Shown in pieces: positions 45,901-57,200 of a stretch of 64,000 nt of DNA. Below the pieces are notes generated by a model. It saw only the letters and a list, made by a program, of their open reading frames with translations, was not told where the DNA came from and searched no databases. Origin of the DNA: Sipunculus nudus (Eukaryota; Annelida; Sipuncula; Golfingiida; Sipunculidae); contig CM049316.1 in the NCBI GenBank assembly GCA_026874595.1, positions 58,473,676 through 58,537,675 on the forward strand. The letters are read 5' to 3'. The position numbers were made by a program, and so were the translations under genes. Every line of letters starts with the position of its first letter. Position 1 is the first letter of the stretch.

Positions 45901-48900
45901 ATACAGACACGACTTTCTACCATTGTATCAAAATGGTTCAAACATCTGGCCACTCTGGGCTTGTCATATATGTTAAACTACGGCCTTTTTACGTGATCTG
46001 AGGGCAGCGTGCTTTACGTCAATTAAGCATCGAATGGTTCGTACAACGCCCACGTGAACTTATTTTTTTTTCTTTGAAATGTTATCTCGAGATCTCAAGA
46101 TAATATTTCGAGAACTCGACTTAACATCTCGAGATCTCGACTTGACATCTCGAGATAAATATTTTTTTTCTACAGCAAAATTGTTTTTTTTTGTGAACTT
46201 TTATGTCGAGATCTCGAGATGTTATCTCGAGATCTCGAGATAAATATTTTTTACATCTGTGACCTAAATTAGCCATCTTAATTTCACGAAATATCCGAGA
46301 TCAGAATAATTTGGCTATCCTTAATAATAAGTTTATTATTATCGATGAATATCTTCCACATGTGCAGTTTAGCAGAGACAGAGGACCCATAATTATTTCG
46401 GACTAAATAGTTCATTTCTCTATAAAAAAAAATAACCAATATGCATAATGCTTGAGGCGCACGTGTCATCCAGTACACTCCCTATTTCAGTACACAGGAC
46501 AGGAGAATGCAGGCTGGGTTATCTGAACGGTTGAGCCAACATCTATTTACATAAGTGCAAGCGTTCGTGATTTATCAGTCTTTAAATATTTAATCAAGTG
46601 TACAAATCAAATAGCACAGAGAAAATGATCTTCAGATAAGACCGCCAGAGGCCGGGATTTCATGTTTAAACTGTCAAAAAAGGTTAGACCTTACCACAAA
46701 AACACTAATATTCATATAATCTGCCTTTAAATAGCTCATGTCCAACATATTTGAACCGACTACATTACCTTTTTCACCACATTTACACCTACGCCGGTGC
46801 ATTGTGGGTATCAGATTTTGGCACCCACAATCCCTAACCAGCAATGTCTTACTTTTGTGAGTCCGATTCTGCATAGCATAGCGATGTGACAAAGCGTTTG
46901 GATTAGTCAGGTAATTAGTGACACGTGTGTACTGTTCTTTGCAGATACACAGGGCAAAGGGTGACCTCAATTCTTGCACACCTATAATAAATAAGAACAA
47001 CACTAGATCGTGCATACCCCGTCAGGATACTAATTATAATACAATTCTCCTGTGTTCTTCTTCAGAATGTCGCGGTTTACCATCCAGAAGCGAATCCAGG
47101 GGGATCCCCCTCCCTTTTTTCAGCCTTCAAAACTTTTTTTTAAGGTTTCAGACCAACATTTGCCCCCCCCCCCCCCCCCGCACCCTTCCGATCCTGCATG
47201 GGGACCTTTTTTGTAGGATAAGTCATTAGTCTTCCTGGGTTAGACCCCTCCTTTTCCTTAATTCCTGGATCCGCCCCTGCCATCATGTGTCACAGGTGCA
47301 CAATTTAGAATAAAAAGACCCCTAATAGCGGTGGTCCCGCTAGGTCAAAAATAAAATCGCCCATGTCATAAAGGTATACGAAAGTTACATATGGGTTCTG
47401 GGGGAGGGGCAGTGGTGCATATATCCCGCCTTATTTCGACAGGGGGGTAGGGGGCATACCATGTTATACCCCAACATTTTACCAATTAATTAAATATAGG
47501 CTCACACTGCAATAATAATATTTTGGGCCTAAAAATAATATGTTACAGTTCCTCAATTCTCATTTAAATTGTTTTCACAAATAACTTAAATATCATATTC
47601 ACACGCATCCACGAATTTGTGGAACCCAGCCATTAGAATTTTTAGGACAAAGGTTCTATTCGTTGGCAACCCGAGTTCGATCCCAGGTGCTGTCATGAGA
47701 GTAGGTTGTAGTGACCCGTCCAAGGTCCGTGGTTCTCTCCGGGTTCTCCGGGTTCCTCCACCTTTCTCACTACGGTCTTCAACTCTATAAGTATCTTCTT
47801 TTTTCGCCTTGAATATTTAACTGTATACCGACTCAGTCTGTCAAACTTTGTCGTTGCTGAGGGAGCCAGTGCGGGCCAGATTTTCTGGAGACCTGTGACT
47901 GGCTCGAGCGCCGACTTCACTTTCAGTCAGTCAGACTTTTGCTACGTTCGCTACCTCTGGGATTTATAGTGATCGCCAGATAGCAAGTAGTGCCAACGTT
48001 TCGGTACTTAACAAAAGGCTAACTGACCGGAAGTCTAGGTTGTCATAGTAACCAAACATAAACTGTTTATATATAATATGGTTCATGTCTCGTTTGTTTA
48101 ATTTTGTTTGTCATTAAAACTATTATGTTCACTAGTAAAATATTGGTTTCATTATTTGTTCCGTCGATCCCACCATTGACGTGAAATAAGGTGAAGTAGG
48201 GTTACTCCAACAAGCCCCAGTTCGCCAGTGGTAAATACTACTAGGACCACGTGACGAACACCATTTACAACTTGTCAACTCTTATTTACAATATTACCAA
48301 GAGGTAACGAAGCATTAGACTAAGGAAACTGTGTTTAACAACCACGGTAATAAAACCTGCTAATACATCAGTCAACAGAACAACCAACTGGGGTAAATCT
48401 GGTAAATCATTTCTTTTCCTATGTCACAGCCCATGCGTTCTCGGCCACGTTTCCGGACATGAAAGCTATGAAAATAGGCATATATTTACATACTGTAAAA
48501 CTGCATCCGGCAATTTTCTCCGTTTTGCAATTTTGACAGAGTTATATCCATCAGTACAGTAAAACCTCTTCTAACGACTATCTCCGTTTAGCGACCACCT
48601 CTTAAGAACGACAACTTGTTACGATCCTGTTTTGCTCTTCATGTAAGACCTCGCTTAGACGACCACCTAGAAAATGCAACCACTTTACCAACATCCCTTT
48701 GTCGGTCGTTTATTCGACGTTTAACCTTACTTATATATACATAAGCTTTTTACATAACCCCCCCCCCCCCGGACTGCATCATGACGGCAAACCTATAGGC
48801 ATCCTAGTAAAAATGAGACGAATTAGCAGTGAGTACTAACTATAGATACCTACCTCTTATAAATTTTCAAGTGCATATGTACTGTTGTGTTTACACTCCT

Positions 48901-49764
48901 CACGTATAGCGGTTATACACTGGAGTCATCCCAGATCTTGTTCATTTTAGCCGCCGCTTTGTGTAGCTGGATTATTCTCGTTACACCTGATGACTATCAG
49001 CTCAAACAGTTGTAATCAGAACAATGATAGTGTGGTATCACATTATGCATCCAACTCCAAGTTTTTCATCCATGAAGCCTACTCTTGTTGGTCTGATTAT
49101 TGGCCCTGTGCGCTTGGTCCTGGTGTTGAGACCAAAAAAATTGCTCAACAAAGCAGCGGTTACAACGATGGAGAACTTTAACGACTGCAGTGTTTACCGT
49201 GTATGTAGTTTTGAGTTACAAGTCATATATTTGTGTGTGTGTGTGTGTTTATACATACAAACATAATCGATTGTACTTCGCCCATATTACTTTACTATAC
49301 TATTTTGTATTCCTCGGGCCTGAACGAAACCATTTTCCCTCAGAAAACCTTTTAACACATTTTAGATATACGACAATTCCACGGGGCCAAGAGGGCGGCA
49401 TAGAACTTTTCTTACAAGATCCATATATAAGAGGCTGATTTTATGTAAAGATATACAAAGATGTAATTTAAGAAAATAAAAGGTACATACGAGAATTTTA
49501 CTTTTATCAATCTTTCTCTTTTAATTTCAGAAATTGAAGGGTACATACGAGGACTTTACGTTTATCTACCGTGGATGTGGCCACATTATACCCAACGGAC
49601 CTTGTGTAAATGAAACATTCAGTCACGGAGGCCGGATCAGTCACATGATATGCTGCAACGGCTTGATGTGCAACGGTGGCGCCGCCCTGGTGGCAACAAA
49701 ATTAACTGCAATGTTTCTCGCAATGTATTTGTTTAATACTAAAGGCGATCTCACACCATATTGA
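40195..49764 (+). CDS. Ly6/uPAR-like protein, gene B, three exons
   Basis: Joining 40195-40240, 43307-43446 and 49531-49764 gives 420 nt, 139 residues. The signal peptide (MASSMVFLGLLACVAG), the ten Ly6 cysteines, the N-E-T sequon and the CCNGLMCN ending are kept. The unpaired Cys112 of gene A is Gly here. The gene A stop codon is AAA here, so the protein runs on by seven residues (KGDLTPY). That puts polar residues after the hydrophobic tail and could weaken GPI processing. Splice sites, exon lengths and phases equal gene A; introns are shorter (3.07 and 6.08 kb). Open reading and mostly conservative exon 2 changes suggest a functional paralog. Confidence 0.87.
42285..42510. repeat. Decayed repeat with long poly-C tract and GGATCCGCTTC ends
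   Basis: Contains a poly-C run at about 42469-42492 followed by GGATCCGCTTCTG, and a GATCCGCTTCC near 42287. It resembles the terminal sequence of the MITE at 47085-47279 and may be an older relative. Boundaries are uncertain. Confidence 0.35.
42862..42930. repeat. (TA)n microsatellite
   Basis: About 34 perfect TA units in Ly6 B intron 1. Several apparent open frames across it (Ile-Tyr repeats) are by-products of the repeat. Confidence 0.92.
43307..43446 (+). CDS. Ly6 gene B exon 2 (first half of LU domain)
   Basis: 140 nt between 'TCTTTTAAATTTCAG' and 'GTGAGTAAC'. It encodes GQVRRCYVCSHNRQ... to TKDCY. Differences from gene A avoid all cysteines. Confidence 0.88.
43505..43745. repeat. Dispersed repeat, copy 2 of 3
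   Basis: Related to 7925-8250 and 62110-62280 ('TCTAATGAATGCAAGCC', 'TTCATTCGTGCATAAGTGAC'). Here it lies downstream of exon 2. Confidence 0.55.
44508..44935. repeat. Degenerate TATCGTG/TATCATA satellite-like array
   Basis: About 430 bp of shuffled 5-8-mers built from GTATC, ATCGT and GTGT. Long open frames on the + strand (VSYRVSYR-like) arise because the repeat lacks stop words in those frames; they are not genes. The array is part of about 1.6 kb present in gene B intron 2 but not in gene A. Confidence 0.8.
45578..45603. repeat. 26-bp poly-G run
   Basis: The equivalent place in gene A (about 12600) has a broken AGGGGAGGGGGAGGG tract, so the G run expanded in copy B or was interrupted in copy A. 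Confidence 0.9.
45604..46010. repeat. Segmental duplication block in Ly6 B intron 2
   Basis: Counterpart of about 12616-13040 in gene A, starting 'GTGACTGACGTCACTG' and ending near 'GGCCTTTTTACGTG'. Confidence 0.75.
46081..46250. repeat. CTCGAGAT palindromic repeat array
   Basis: Repeated self-complementary words (ATCTCGAGAT, GAGATCTCGAGA) arranged in at least six clusters separated by TAAATATTTTT-type spacers. Every unit is its own reverse complement, so the array can fold into many alternative hairpins. Origin unknown. Confidence 0.8.
47085..47279. mobile_element. Small MITE with CAG...CTG ends (195 bp)
   Basis: Left end CAGAAGCGAATCCAGGGGG; right end, reversed, CAGGGGCGGATCCAGGAAT, an imperfect inverted repeat. 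CCATC flanks both sides (47080-47084 and 47280-47284), a candidate 5-bp target duplication. A G/C homopolymer (about 47164-47180) lies inside. The CAGGGGCGGATCC terminus suggests hAT-like ancestry, but hAT duplications are 8 bp, so the class is left open. Confidence 0.5.
47660..47940 (+). mobile_element. SINE candidate with B-box-like head
   Basis: 'CCCGAGTTCGATCCCAGG' is a good Pol III B box. It is followed by 'GTCCGTGGTTCTCTCCGGGT' and 'TCCGGGTTCCTCCACC', a conserved-looking central domain of the kind seen in widely distributed animal SINEs, and a tail with CAGTCAGTCAGAC. The A-box region is decayed. No target duplication was identified. Confidence 0.5.
48315..48720. repeat. Segmental duplication block in Ly6 B intron 2
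   Basis: Counterpart of 14330-14690. It contains several ACGACCACCT words in head-to-tail order, a short dispersed motif also found near 18290, 14620 and 53160. Confidence 0.6.
49531..49764 (+). CDS. Ly6 gene B exon 3 (second half of LU domain, extended tail)
   Basis: Follows 'TCTTTTAATTTCAG'. The first codons are AAA TTG AAG where gene A has AAA ATG AAG, so this is an internal exon and not a start. It ends CCA TAT TGA, seven codons past the gene A stop position. Confidence 0.88.
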   Translation, partial: KLKGTYEDFTFIYRGCGHIIPNGPCVNETFSHGGRISHMICCNGLMCNGGAALVATKLTAMFLAMYLFNTKGDLTPY

Positions 49765-49896
49765 TACTTATATTCCATTGATCATCCAACCATTACATAG
49801 ATTCATCATATTTTTTACTCAATGTATTTATGTCAATAATTTTCATCAAGCTGACGAAATGTAGTTTTGTTTGTTTTATTGAGTCTAATATTAATT

Positions 49897-52645
49897 AATA
49901 CTAGCTGCTCCCGTGGAAAATCCACGGCTCTGTCTGATGCCTATTTTTGTATCGAGCTGATAGGAACTAAACGACGCATATTTTAATCCTAAAGTTTTTT
50001 GCAGGAACTTTTGTCATGTGTTTCACTTATATGATATAAAGATTACTTCTGTTAGAATTATCCAGGAACACCCTCCCAAAATATCAACATAGAAAGAAAA
50101 ATTACTTTATTCCAGAATCTCACAAAAAAAAATAAATTTTGGAAAGAGATGTGAGGCATATACAGGGAGTTACTAATTTTTAAGTGAGAAGTTTTCTTTC
50201 CGATAAACAATATAGGTCCGACAGCTTCATTGCTTGGGAAATATCGTAGATTTAACGATTGTATAAAGAAAGCATTCTACCGTGAAATGATATGAAAGAT
50301 ACTTTGTATTATTTGAAGCTCAGGCGACATCGTGAAACACGATGTTTATTCAGCGTAGTCAGCTGAGGGTGTAGTCTAAGGCATGTTAACAGACACATGC
50401 GTTATTTGTAAACAAAATGTGAAAAAATGTAATATAATGATTTTGCTGAAAATTTGTAGAGGGATAGAGTAAAACTGCATCTGTAATCCATTACATTTTG
50501 GAGGTAATCGGAATCACCCTAATATACTTTTTCTTAAGTGCCATAATCACAGTTCCACAAAGGAATACTTATAAGGGGCTATTCCTTTGTCCCCGAGTTT
50601 GCAATTCGTATGTAGTTGTTCTGCCACTCGCGTGCATGGTGAACCCGTGTTTCTGAACCATAACAATATTTTACATAAAACGTGCACGTATGAATGAACG
50701 ACCGTTTAGTGGATTCAGGCGGGGGTTTCAAAGTCCCAAAGAGATTGAGTACCCGTAGAAGTGTGTGCAATCCCCCCTCCTCCCTCCAGGACTTCCTTTT
50801 AAAAAAAAAACTTTTTTTTCAAATAATTCATAAATCGACAGAACTATTAAAAACATGGTTATCATGAAAAGATACTTCTGAATGTATAACAATCAACATA
50901 CCTGTAAACCTATAAAACGGTGATCGTGTAAAAGGTCTCAGCTCTTTGTGTCCACTCAACGGAAAAGTGCTACCTATTAAAAGATTCATTAGGACATGTG
51001 TTCCGCGCTTGAATATAAAATATTTTCTTCCTTTTGACAGAGTAAAACTACTTAACAGGCGATATAATGGAAATGGGGTCAGTGGGGATTACAGGTGGCC
51101 TCCTGAAAAAAGCGTGACAGGCGAAAAATGTTTTGCTGAACGTTTGTAGAGGATTAGGGTAAAGAGATAAAGTCCATTTCATTTTAGAGGTTATAAGAAT
51201 CACCACTATATATATTTTTTTATAAACCATTATGACAAAGGGGCATTTCATTGTTCCCGTGTGGAAGCCACCCATTCTTATTTATTTGTTCTGCCACTCG
51301 CTAGGTAAACTCGTGGTACTGAAGCATGGCAGTGTTCACACATAAAACGCATACACGTGAACGCCTGACTGATATTAAAGGCGCCCAATCACCTACCTTT
51401 TGAAACAGAATGGATGTGATTTCTGGCTTCCTCTGTGTATATAATAATGATTTAAGGATAATTTACGTTGTGAAAAGTTCTTGTGAGGCCTTCGTGAAGG
51501 ATGTGTGAACTTTTTTATCCACAACGTGTTTGTAAACACAGCAATGTTGACAAACGGAAAAAAATGTATCCATATATTAAATATCATAAAGTGGTAGGTT
51601 GTATATATGCGGATGTAGAAAGGTCACTTGTTGCGAACCACCATTTCTGGCTTATCTGACTTGCTGCCAGATTCCCTTGTCTAATTTGTTTTGATTATTT
51701 TCGCGGACCCCCACATATTATAAACACGTTGATATAAACAAAATAAGCAGCCTGTGTTCGGTGATATCTACTTTTTTCTGGCCTATTTTATGAAAGCGCC
51801 AAGGGATTACTTTAATTTATAAAAGTCAGAAAGGTGATTGGGCACCTTTAAATTCTGGTGGAGGTCTGTACGCCTTGACACAGATTCTAGTTTGTTGTCA
51901 GTTTAAAGATGTACTGGTGATATTATTTTAAGTTTTACCGTCCCTACAGACAGCGAATCTTAACATACATATGTGACCCCCCCCCCCCTAAAAAAAAACA
52001 CCCTACCCGAATTATAAATAATTTGTGGGGCTTCTTTTTTTTTTTTAAATCTTCATAAAAAGACATGATTTTGCCGAACTTTTGAAACCATAGTTATTAT
52101 GGAAAGATATTTTCAAATGTATAAAATCAACATACCTGTTACCCATAAAATAATTGTCAATCGGTGGTCACATCACTGGACTCAGTGCCCAGTGCTGACC
52201 AAACTGAAAAGCCCTCACATTGAAAGCGGTCTTTTGTCTTTGAATTCTAAGGAAGAAAATTCCTTTTGAGGCGTTTCAATGGATATGGGGGATCAATGGA
52301 GATTATAGTGGACCTGCGTAACCGCGTATTGCACGCAAATGACTTTTGGGCAGGACATGCGCGCTGGCCACGGTCTTAAAAGGCCAGTGCAAATCCCCGA
52401 GGAGCCTCCTGAAATAGCGTCACAGGCGTGGAGGACCTTGAAGCACAAAAGAAATAGGAGCACCTAATGGGGAAGTATTTAAATCTTTAATTATTCAGCT
52501 TTGTAGGGCATATTACCGTAAAAAATACAAACTTGTCCTTGAAGAGCACACCACCGATACGTCTGCCGACTTTGGAGAGTCAAATCAGAACGGAAGCAGG
52601 TAAACCGTGGTCTAGAAAAATACCCAACAACGTATTAATTATATT
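49897..52645. repeat. 2.7-kb block inserted downstream of gene B, with internal repeats
   Basis: Gene A reads straight from 'GAGTCTGATATTTTTTAATA' to 'GTTCTCTAGCTTATTTATAT', while the gene B locus has 2.7 kb between these points. The block starts 'CTAGCTGCTCCCGTGG' and contains two diverged copies of a roughly 240-bp unit (about 50440-50700 and 51125-51360, sharing TTCTGCCACTCGC) and a third partial one near 52060. A TTAA MITE is nested within. It may be a composite transposon; no protein was recognised. Confidence 0.55.
51375..51851. mobile_element. TTAA-flanked MITE with 20-bp inverted ends
   Basis: TTAAAGGCGCCCAATCACCT at the left and the reverse complement of TTAAAGGTGCCCAATCACCT at the right agree at 19 of 20 positions, with the TTAA target at both ends. 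It is related by its termini to 21446-21943 and 24601-25105, but the interior differs. The near-perfect ends suggest it is younger than those copies. Confidence 0.8.
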
Positions 52646-53370
52646 GATGTTCTCTAGCTTATTGATATACACTGATATACATTGATATATCACTCTATTG
52701 CCTGCCGCACACAGGTGGGAGATGTTATTGTTTGATACGCCTGATCGATTACAGGCTCTTGGCCTCGTTGATCGCCGTGCGATCTGGTATCATTGCCAAG
52801 TGTTCCAAGCATGACAATAAGCGGGATTATGACAACATTCTATTATATTAAACGGTCAGATTTACCATTGTTTGTATAAAATGGTTTGGGATTTCAGATT
52901 TATGTGACAATAAATGGGATTTTCTAATAACCGATATGACACAAAGTGGGCTCGACTGTATAGTCGAGCGAATGGAGTATATACGTGGGTTGAAGTGTGT
53001 ATGCGTGTGCGTGCGTGTGTGCCTGTTTTGTAGTAGAAAGATAAAGCAATTTGGGTTTTCTTAACAAATTAGTTATATTATTATTTATTTTGTATAAACA
53101 TTTAAAATTATGCACACAGTACATTTTATGATGAGATATATATCCAGTAAAACGACGTCAAACGACCACCCCAGTTTAACAACCATCAGATTTAACAAGT
53201 TTTAGTGGTGTTACTGGACCACATGAGGAGGGAAGTGTTATAAAATTGAGAGTATACATTATGCTGCAGTGTGCACAGTATTTGAGTTTAAATTTTGTGA
53301 GCGATGATACTAACCTTGATTAACGAGTTATATTAAAAAAATACCTTTAAGATCTTGAGCACAAAGTATT

Positions 53371-53373
<3 letters not shown>

Positions 53374-53421
<48 letters not shown>
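53374..53421. repeat. (TA)n microsatellite
   Basis: Equivalent of 18786-18852 in the duplicated 3' flank, about ten units shorter. Confidence 0.9.
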
Positions 53422-53424
<3 letters not shown>

Positions 53425-53689
53425 GGGTTTGTATTTGTAGGTAAATGTAAGATGTCCTAATATCTTGTTCTTCATATTTTTTATGTATCAGTCGTTTATA
53501 TGTTATCCGTCGTATGACTGTGTGTTATATTTGTTTTTTTTAATAAACGTGCTGTTGTTTCTAAAAGCCTTCTAAAAAGCAGCCAAGGGAGTCTTGCAAC
53601 CTTTATCAAGCTCTGGGAAAAATCCGATGGTGTTTTTAAATATTCACTATTATCATACTACTTGATCCTTTCTTTTTCTTTGCATGGGG

Positions 53690-53822
53690 TAATTGTCCGG
53701 GGGGAGTAATTGACCGAGGGGAAATTATCAGGGGGGGGGGGGGGAATTGTCCGGGGATCAGTTGTCTGGGAAAAAATTGGCCGGGGAGGGGGGGGGGGTA
53801 ATTGTCCGGGGGTAGTAAAAAA
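53690..53822. repeat. G-rich 'TAATTGTCCGGGGG' minisatellite, copy B
   Basis: Same array type as 19144-19338, downstream of gene B; the 3' limit of clear similarity between the two loci. Unit order and G-run lengths differ. Confidence 0.75.
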
Positions 53823-54289
53823 CAGGTGAACATGGGTAATTGAACGGACAGAGGTATGCATTGACGTCTTCGTGTGACCGGTATACATCATTCTGATTGG
53901 CAAACAAACCTTATATACTCTTTTTTTTATTTTAAAATTTTTAAATGTTTAATTTGTGGGAGAAAGATTAGGGTAGAAGATTAGGGGGCTTTATTTTCAT
54001 CAAGGTAAATAAATATCTACTTTATACTTTATTTTAGAAACAAAATTATTTAAAAATATGAGAAATCTGTCTACGTTTTACACCATATCAGGCCATATTC
54101 TGGCGGTCAAGGTGATTGGTCACGTGCAAAATCTGCCCGCTGCTGATTGGATGTCATAACAAGTGACCCAGGGGTCATGACGCTCAGCTGACCAGGAAGA
54201 CATTGACAAAAGTAATTTTATCATCTGAATGTCAAATTTGAATGAAATACTTTTTCCAAACTTGACCTTTTGTATAAAATCATCCAATA

Positions 54290-57200
54290 TTCATTGGGGT
54301 ACTATGGAGCTCTGTAGCATGAAGGATATGGGTAACAGACACCTATTTTCAAGGTTTACAAGATGACTTTTCAGGGGTCTCCCAGCATGTCAAAAAATAA
54401 AATTCTAGGTCCAGTTATTATGATTTGTGCCCTGTTAACAAATCCAAATGTTTATTCTGGGGGGTATTTCAAAGCCGCATAGGATGAAGGATATGGGTAA
54501 CAGAGATGTAATTTCAGGTGCACAAGGAGACTATTCAGGGGCCTCCCAGCATATCAAGAAAGGAGATTCTAGGTCAAGTCATTATAATTTGTGCTCTGTT
54601 AACAGATGACCAAATCTTTATTCTTTGGATTACTTCGGAGCCCCAGAGCATGAAGGATATGGGTAACAGGGACCTTATTTCGGGTTTCCATGTAGACCTT
54701 TTATGGGCTTCCCTGGAGGTGAGGACAGAAGATTCTAGGTCCAGACATTATGATTTGTTCCCTGTTAATATATGACCAAATCTTTATTCTGGGGGGTACT
54801 TCAGAGCCCCATGGCTCACAGAATATGGGTAACAGGGACCTTATTTCGGGTTTCCATGTAGACCTTTTATGGGCTTCCCTGGAGATGAGGACAGAAGATT
54901 CTAGGTCCAGTCATTATGATTTGTGCCCTGTTTACAGATGACCAAATGTTTAAAGATCACAAAAGTAGAGAAAAAAAATCGTAAAAAATAAAAAAAATAT
55001 AGGTGGCGCCACCAATCTCCGGAAATTGATGAAACACTCCATGATCAATATCCATGCAAAGAATCATGGTGATTAATGCATTAGTTGTTCAGATACTTGA
55101 GCTTTTGTATTAAATTTTGCATTATTCTGGGGGGTACTTCAGAACCCCATAGCTCGAAGAATATAGGTCACAGTGACCTAATTTCAGGTTTAAAAGGAGA
55201 ATTTCCATAGACCTCCCAGGATTTCAAGTAAGAAGATTCCCGGTCTAGCGGTTACGATTTGTGCCCTGTTAACAGACAGACGCCTGGATGGCCGGACGGA
55301 CGACGGACAAAAGGTGATCCCTACAGCTCAGATGACTTTCAGTCAGCTGAGCTAAAAATTGAAAAAATACAGGTGGCGCCACCAGAATGCAGAAACTGAT
55401 GAAACATTTCCTGATCAATATCCATGCAAAGAATCATGGTGATCAATATAATAATTGTTCAGATACTTTAGCTTTTGTATCAAATTTTCCATTATTCTGG
55501 GGGGTACTTCGGAGCCCCATAGCTCAGAGGTTATGGGTAACAGTTTTTAAGGAAACTTTTCATGGGCCTCTCAGCATGTCAAGAGAGAAGATTCTAGGTC
55601 CAGTTGTTACGATTTGTGCCGTGTTAACAGATGACCGCATCTTATGAGGTCTCAAAAATAGAGAAAAAAATTCGTAAAAATAAAAAAAAAATACAGGTGG
55701 CGCCACCATACTGCAGAAACTGATGACACATTCCATGATCAATATCCATGCAAAGAATCATGGTGATCACTGCAATAGTTGTTTAGATACTTGAGCTTTT
55801 GTATCAAATTGTCCATTATTCTGAGGGATACTTCAGATGACTTACAGTCAGCTGAGCTAAAAACACTTAATGGTCAATATCCATGCAAAGAATCATGATG
55901 ATCTCCGTATTAGTTGTTCAGATACTTCAGCTTTTGTATCAAATTGTCCATTATTCTGAGGGATACTTCAGAGACCTATAGCTTGAAGGCTATGGGTAAC
56001 AGAGACCTAATTTCAAGTTTCCACAGGCACTCTTCATGGGCCTCCTTGCATGACAAGAATGAAGTTTCTAGGTCCAGTTGTTGCAATTTGTACCCTCTTG
56101 ATAGATAACATAGGTGGCGCCACCAGTCTGCAGGAACTGATGGAACATCTCATAATCAATATGTATGCCAAAAATCATGACCATCAGTGATGTAGTTATT
56201 GAGATATTGAAGTTTTTGTATGAAATTTTTGACTACTAGGGGGGGGGGGTACTTTGGGGCCCCATAGCTCGAAGGATATGGTTAACAGAGACCTAATTTC
56301 TGGTTTCCAAGGATATTTTTTATGGACCTCCCAGTGTGTCAAGAATGAAGATTCTAGGTCCAGTCGTTACGATTTGTGCCATGCTAACAGATGACAGCAT
56401 CCTTAAAGGTCTCAAAAATAGAGGAAAAAATCGTAAAAAATCGAACAATAAAGATGGCACCACCAGTCTGCAGGAAGTGATGACACATCTCATGATCAAT
56501 AGTTATGCCACAAATCATGACCATCAGTCAAGTAGTTAATGAGATATTGAAGTTTTTGTATGAAATTTTTTACTTTTCTTGGGGGTACTTTGGGGCTCCA
56601 TAGCTCGAAGAATATGGGTAACAGAGACCTAATTTCTGGTTTCCATGGAGACTTTTCATAGGTCTCTCAGTGTGTCAAGAATGAAGATTCTAGGTCCAGT
56701 CTTTACGATTTGTGCCTTGTTAACAGATGTTTACATTTTGAAAGGTCTCAAAAATAGAGAAAAAAATTCGTAAAAAATTGAACAATACAGGTGGCGCCAC
56801 CAGTCTGCAGGAAGTGATGGAACATCTCATGATCAATATGTATGACAAAAATCATGACCATCAGTCAAGTATTTAATGAGATATTGAAGTTTTTGTTTGA
56901 AATTTTTTACTTTACTGGGGGGTAGTTTGGGGCCCCATAGCTGGAAGGATATGAGTAACAGAGACCTAATTTCAGGTTTCCATGGAGACTTTTCATAGGT
57001 CTCTTAGTGTGTCGAGAATGAAGATTCTAAGTCCAGTCATTACGATTTGTGCCTTGTTAACAGATGTTCACATTTTTAAAGGTCTCAAAAATAGAGAAAA
57101 ATTCGTAAAAAATCGAAAAATACAGGAACTGATGGAACCTCTCATGATAAATATGTATGCCAAAAATCATGACCATCAGTCAAGTAGTTAATGAGATATT

